A DNA stretch of 45,067 nt, taken from the NCBI GenBank assembly GCA_035637595.1, contig DASPWW010000042.1, positions 1 to 45,067 of the forward strand, given 5' to 3'. The notes beneath the pieces are model-generated. The model had not been told where the DNA came from, made no database searches, and was given only the letters and a program-made list of their open reading frames with translations. Source of the DNA: DASPWW01 sp035637595. GTDB lineage: Bacteria > Actinomycetota > Thermoleophilia > Solirubrobacterales > 70-9. The stretch's first letter is position 1. Every line of letters starts with the position of its first letter. The position numbers and the translations under genes were made by a program. This document shows, piece by piece, positions 43,065 to 45,067 of this stretch.

Positions 43065-43837
43065 CCGGCTCCCGCGAGCTCGGGCACGACCTGCTCGAGG
43101 GCCTCGCGCATCCGGCGGCGGCTCATGTCGCGCCCCTCCTCGTATTCGGTCAGCGTCAGCGCCGCCGGGCCGATCCCGTTGGCGAGGTTGTCGACCGTGC
43201 ACACCGGCGCATAGGCGAGCCCGAGCTCCCCCGCGATCACGCACTCGGCGGCCAGCGTCATCCCGATCACATCGGCGCTGGCGCTGATCAGCTCGATCTC
43301 GGAGGGGGTCTCAAACCGCGGACCGATCGCCTGCCAGTAGGTCCCGCGATCGTGGATCGAAAGCTCGTCCCAGCGCTTGAAGGAATCGACCACGCTGGCC
43401 CGCCACCCGGGGTCGAAGCCCGGGACGCGGTGCCCCGCGGCGCCCGAGGTCGAGATGCCGAGATGGAGCGCGATGAAGTCGTTGGGAGAGACGAACGAGC
43501 CGACCGCCATCCACGCCTTGAGCGCGCCGACCGACCCGATCGCCAGCACACGGTCGACCCCCAGCGTGGCGAGCGCGGCGAGATTGGCCCGATGCTCGAT
43601 CGCGTGCGGGGGCACGTATTGGTCGAGGCCGTGGCGCTGCAGCAGCAGGTGGTTGCCGGCCTCGAGCACAGCCGCCGGGCCCCAGGGGGTCGCCACGTCG
43701 CGCCGCGCCGCGCCGGGCGGCGGCTCCGCGTCGAGCAGGGTATGTCCGGCGATGACCGCGAGGCGGCCCACGGCCGCGATCGTAGTCGTCAAGGCGCCCG
43801 CGGCGACCGGGTTTAAAGCCCGTGCGGGAAGGGGCAT
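43061..43837 (-). CDS. MTA phosphorylase/purine nucleoside phosphorylase family protein
   Basis: This protein of up to 258 residues belongs to the MTAP/PNP family, which phosphorolyses MTA or the inosine products of its deamination. Seen are AIGSVGALKAWMAVGSFVSPNDFI, GPRFETPSEIELIS and VIGMTLAAECVIAGELGLAYAPVCTVDNLANG. With the downstream deaminase it would salvage methylthio- or homocysteine-linked adenosine from SAM use. The start is uncertain: the ATG at 43837 or a GTG at 43769-43771, which gives the usual family beginning GRLAVIAG. Confidence 0.85.
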   Translation of the reverse strand: MPLPARALNPVAAGALTTTIAAVGRLAVIAGHTLLDAEPPPGAARRDVATPWGPAAVLEAGNHLLLQRHGLDQYVPPHAIEHRANLAALATLGVDRVLAIGSVGALKAWMAVGSFVSPNDFIALHLGISTSGAAGHRVPGFDPGWRASVVDSFKRWDELSIHDRGTYWQAIGPRFETPSEIELISASADVIGMTLAAECVIAGELGLAYAPVCTVDNLANGIGPAALTLTEYEEGRDMSRRRMREALEQVVPELAGAG

Positions 43838-43851
43838 GAGATGGCCTTAGG

Positions 43852-43935
43852 GGGTCGAACCCATACGGCAGCGGTTCGGTCCGCCTCGGGGCGGATCATC
43901 CGGGCCGGAAGCAGAGAGCGATCAATGGGGGACCC
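43852..43935 (+). ncRNA. Structured leader of the 66-residue gene; putative RBS-sequestering element
   Basis: GGGTC (43852-43856) pairs with GACCC (43931-43935), and CCCAT (43860-43864) pairs with ATGGG (43925-43929), so the Shine-Dalgarno GGGGGA (43927-43932) and the bases up to the ATG lie in a 10-bp closing helix. An internal hairpin GTCCGCC-TCGG-GGCGGAT (43879-43896) lies inside the loop. The pattern suits translational control. The inner GCCGGAAGCAG recalls SRP RNA but the rest does not match. No known riboswitch was recognised. Confidence 0.5.
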
Positions 43936-44136
43936 ATGTACGACGTCGTATATCTAGATCGCAGCCAGCGCCACCGCGTGCTCGCCGCGGGGGTGGGCCG
44001 GGCCAGCGCGGTGGCTATCGCCCGCACCGAGGCCCGGCGCCTGCGCGTCGGCAGGATGTTCCTGTGCGGGTCGGACCCCTCGCCACGCGGCGAGATGGTC
44101 CTGATCGTCGAGTCGGGGCAGCAGCGCGCGGCGTAG
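43936..44136 (+). CDS. Small hypothetical protein
   Basis: This 66-residue protein has a VVYLDRSQRHRVLAAGVGRASAVAIARTEARRLRVGRMFLCGSDPS pattern: a beta-strand start, a helix, and a GRMFLCGS turn before MVLIVESG. No known family is recognised. The ATG at 43936 follows GGGGGA with 3 nt between, and the RBS is within the helix described above. It lies divergent from the phosphorylase gene and convergent with the mutase large subunit (10 bp). Confidence 0.65.
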   Translation: MYDVVYLDRSQRHRVLAAGVGRASAVAIARTEARRLRVGRMFLCGSDPSPRGEMVLIVESGQQRAA

Positions 44137-44146
44137 CCCGCGAAGA

Positions 44147-45067
<921 letters not shown>

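Noticed and set aside
43852..43863. GGGTCGAACCC as a tRNA T-arm
   Set aside because: There is no 7-nt T-loop, acceptor or anticodon arm around it; it is part of the leader pairing.
43900..43920. Possible 4.5S SRP RNA because of GGGCCGGAAGCAG
   Set aside because: The conserved GGAA loop followed by GGAAGCAG with symmetric internal loops is not reproduced, and the enclosing fold differs; kept as an unnamed leader.

Overview
The window is a stretch of a very GC-rich, Gram-positive-type actinobacterial chromosome. Gene order (rpmE, a DUF1385 membrane protein, prfA, prmC, sua5, glyA, a WecA/TagO-type transferase, then a complete F1Fo ATP synthase operon), frequent GTG starts, ATGA/GTGA overlaps and a secreted collagen-helix-like coil protein fit the class Thermoleophilia (Solirubrobacterales-like). 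That placement is an inference from gene content. I saw no tRNA, rRNA, transposase, phage gene, CRISPR array or other sign of recent transfer. No gene-free stretch exceeds 300 bases.

Layout. 1-765: the N-terminus of a large secreted protein that runs off the left edge. 900-4423: a MacB/LolCDE-like ABC exporter. 4446-11074: a cell-envelope sugar block (phosphoglucose/phosphomannose isomerase, sugar-1-phosphate nucleotidyltransferase, UDP-glucose dehydrogenase, LCP cell-wall ligase) plus an M20 peptidase. 11086-18646: the ATP synthase operon, transcribed atpZ-I-B-E-F-H-A-G-D-C on the minus strand. 18866-19690: a secreted trypsin-like protease. 19811-21913: a membrane GGDEF/HD-GYP protein. 22037-26996: glycan assembly (WecA-like transferase, asparagine synthase, polyprenyl-phosphate sugar transferase, DUF354 glycosyltransferase-like protein). 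27040-32950: glyA and the translation-termination/t6A block (sua5, prmC, prfA, DUF1385, rpmE). 33098-35156: an alpha/beta hydrolase and a GGDEF protein on the plus strand. 35185-39486: ETF-quinone oxidoreductase, a coil-type secreted protein, etfA and etfB (electron transfer from acyl-CoA dehydrogenases to quinone). 39730-41254: three tandem paralogues of a small secreted protein of unknown function. 41345-45067: the two subunits of a split B12-dependent acyl-CoA mutase, with a methylthioadenosine/S-adenosylhomocysteine deaminase, an MTA-phosphorylase-family enzyme and a 66-residue protein with a structured leader between them.

Functionally the window joins energy conservation (ATP synthase, ETF chain, acyl-CoA mutase), envelope polymer synthesis and c-di-GMP turnover. 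The most notable unexplained items are the tandem secreted trio, the small gene at 43936 whose Shine-Dalgarno region can pair with an upstream strand, a palindromic repeat present as two inverted copies bracketing sua5-prmC-prfA, an ETF-quinone oxidoreductase lacking one iron-sulphur cysteine, and a palindromic operator overlapping an apparently leaderless promoter of that same gene.
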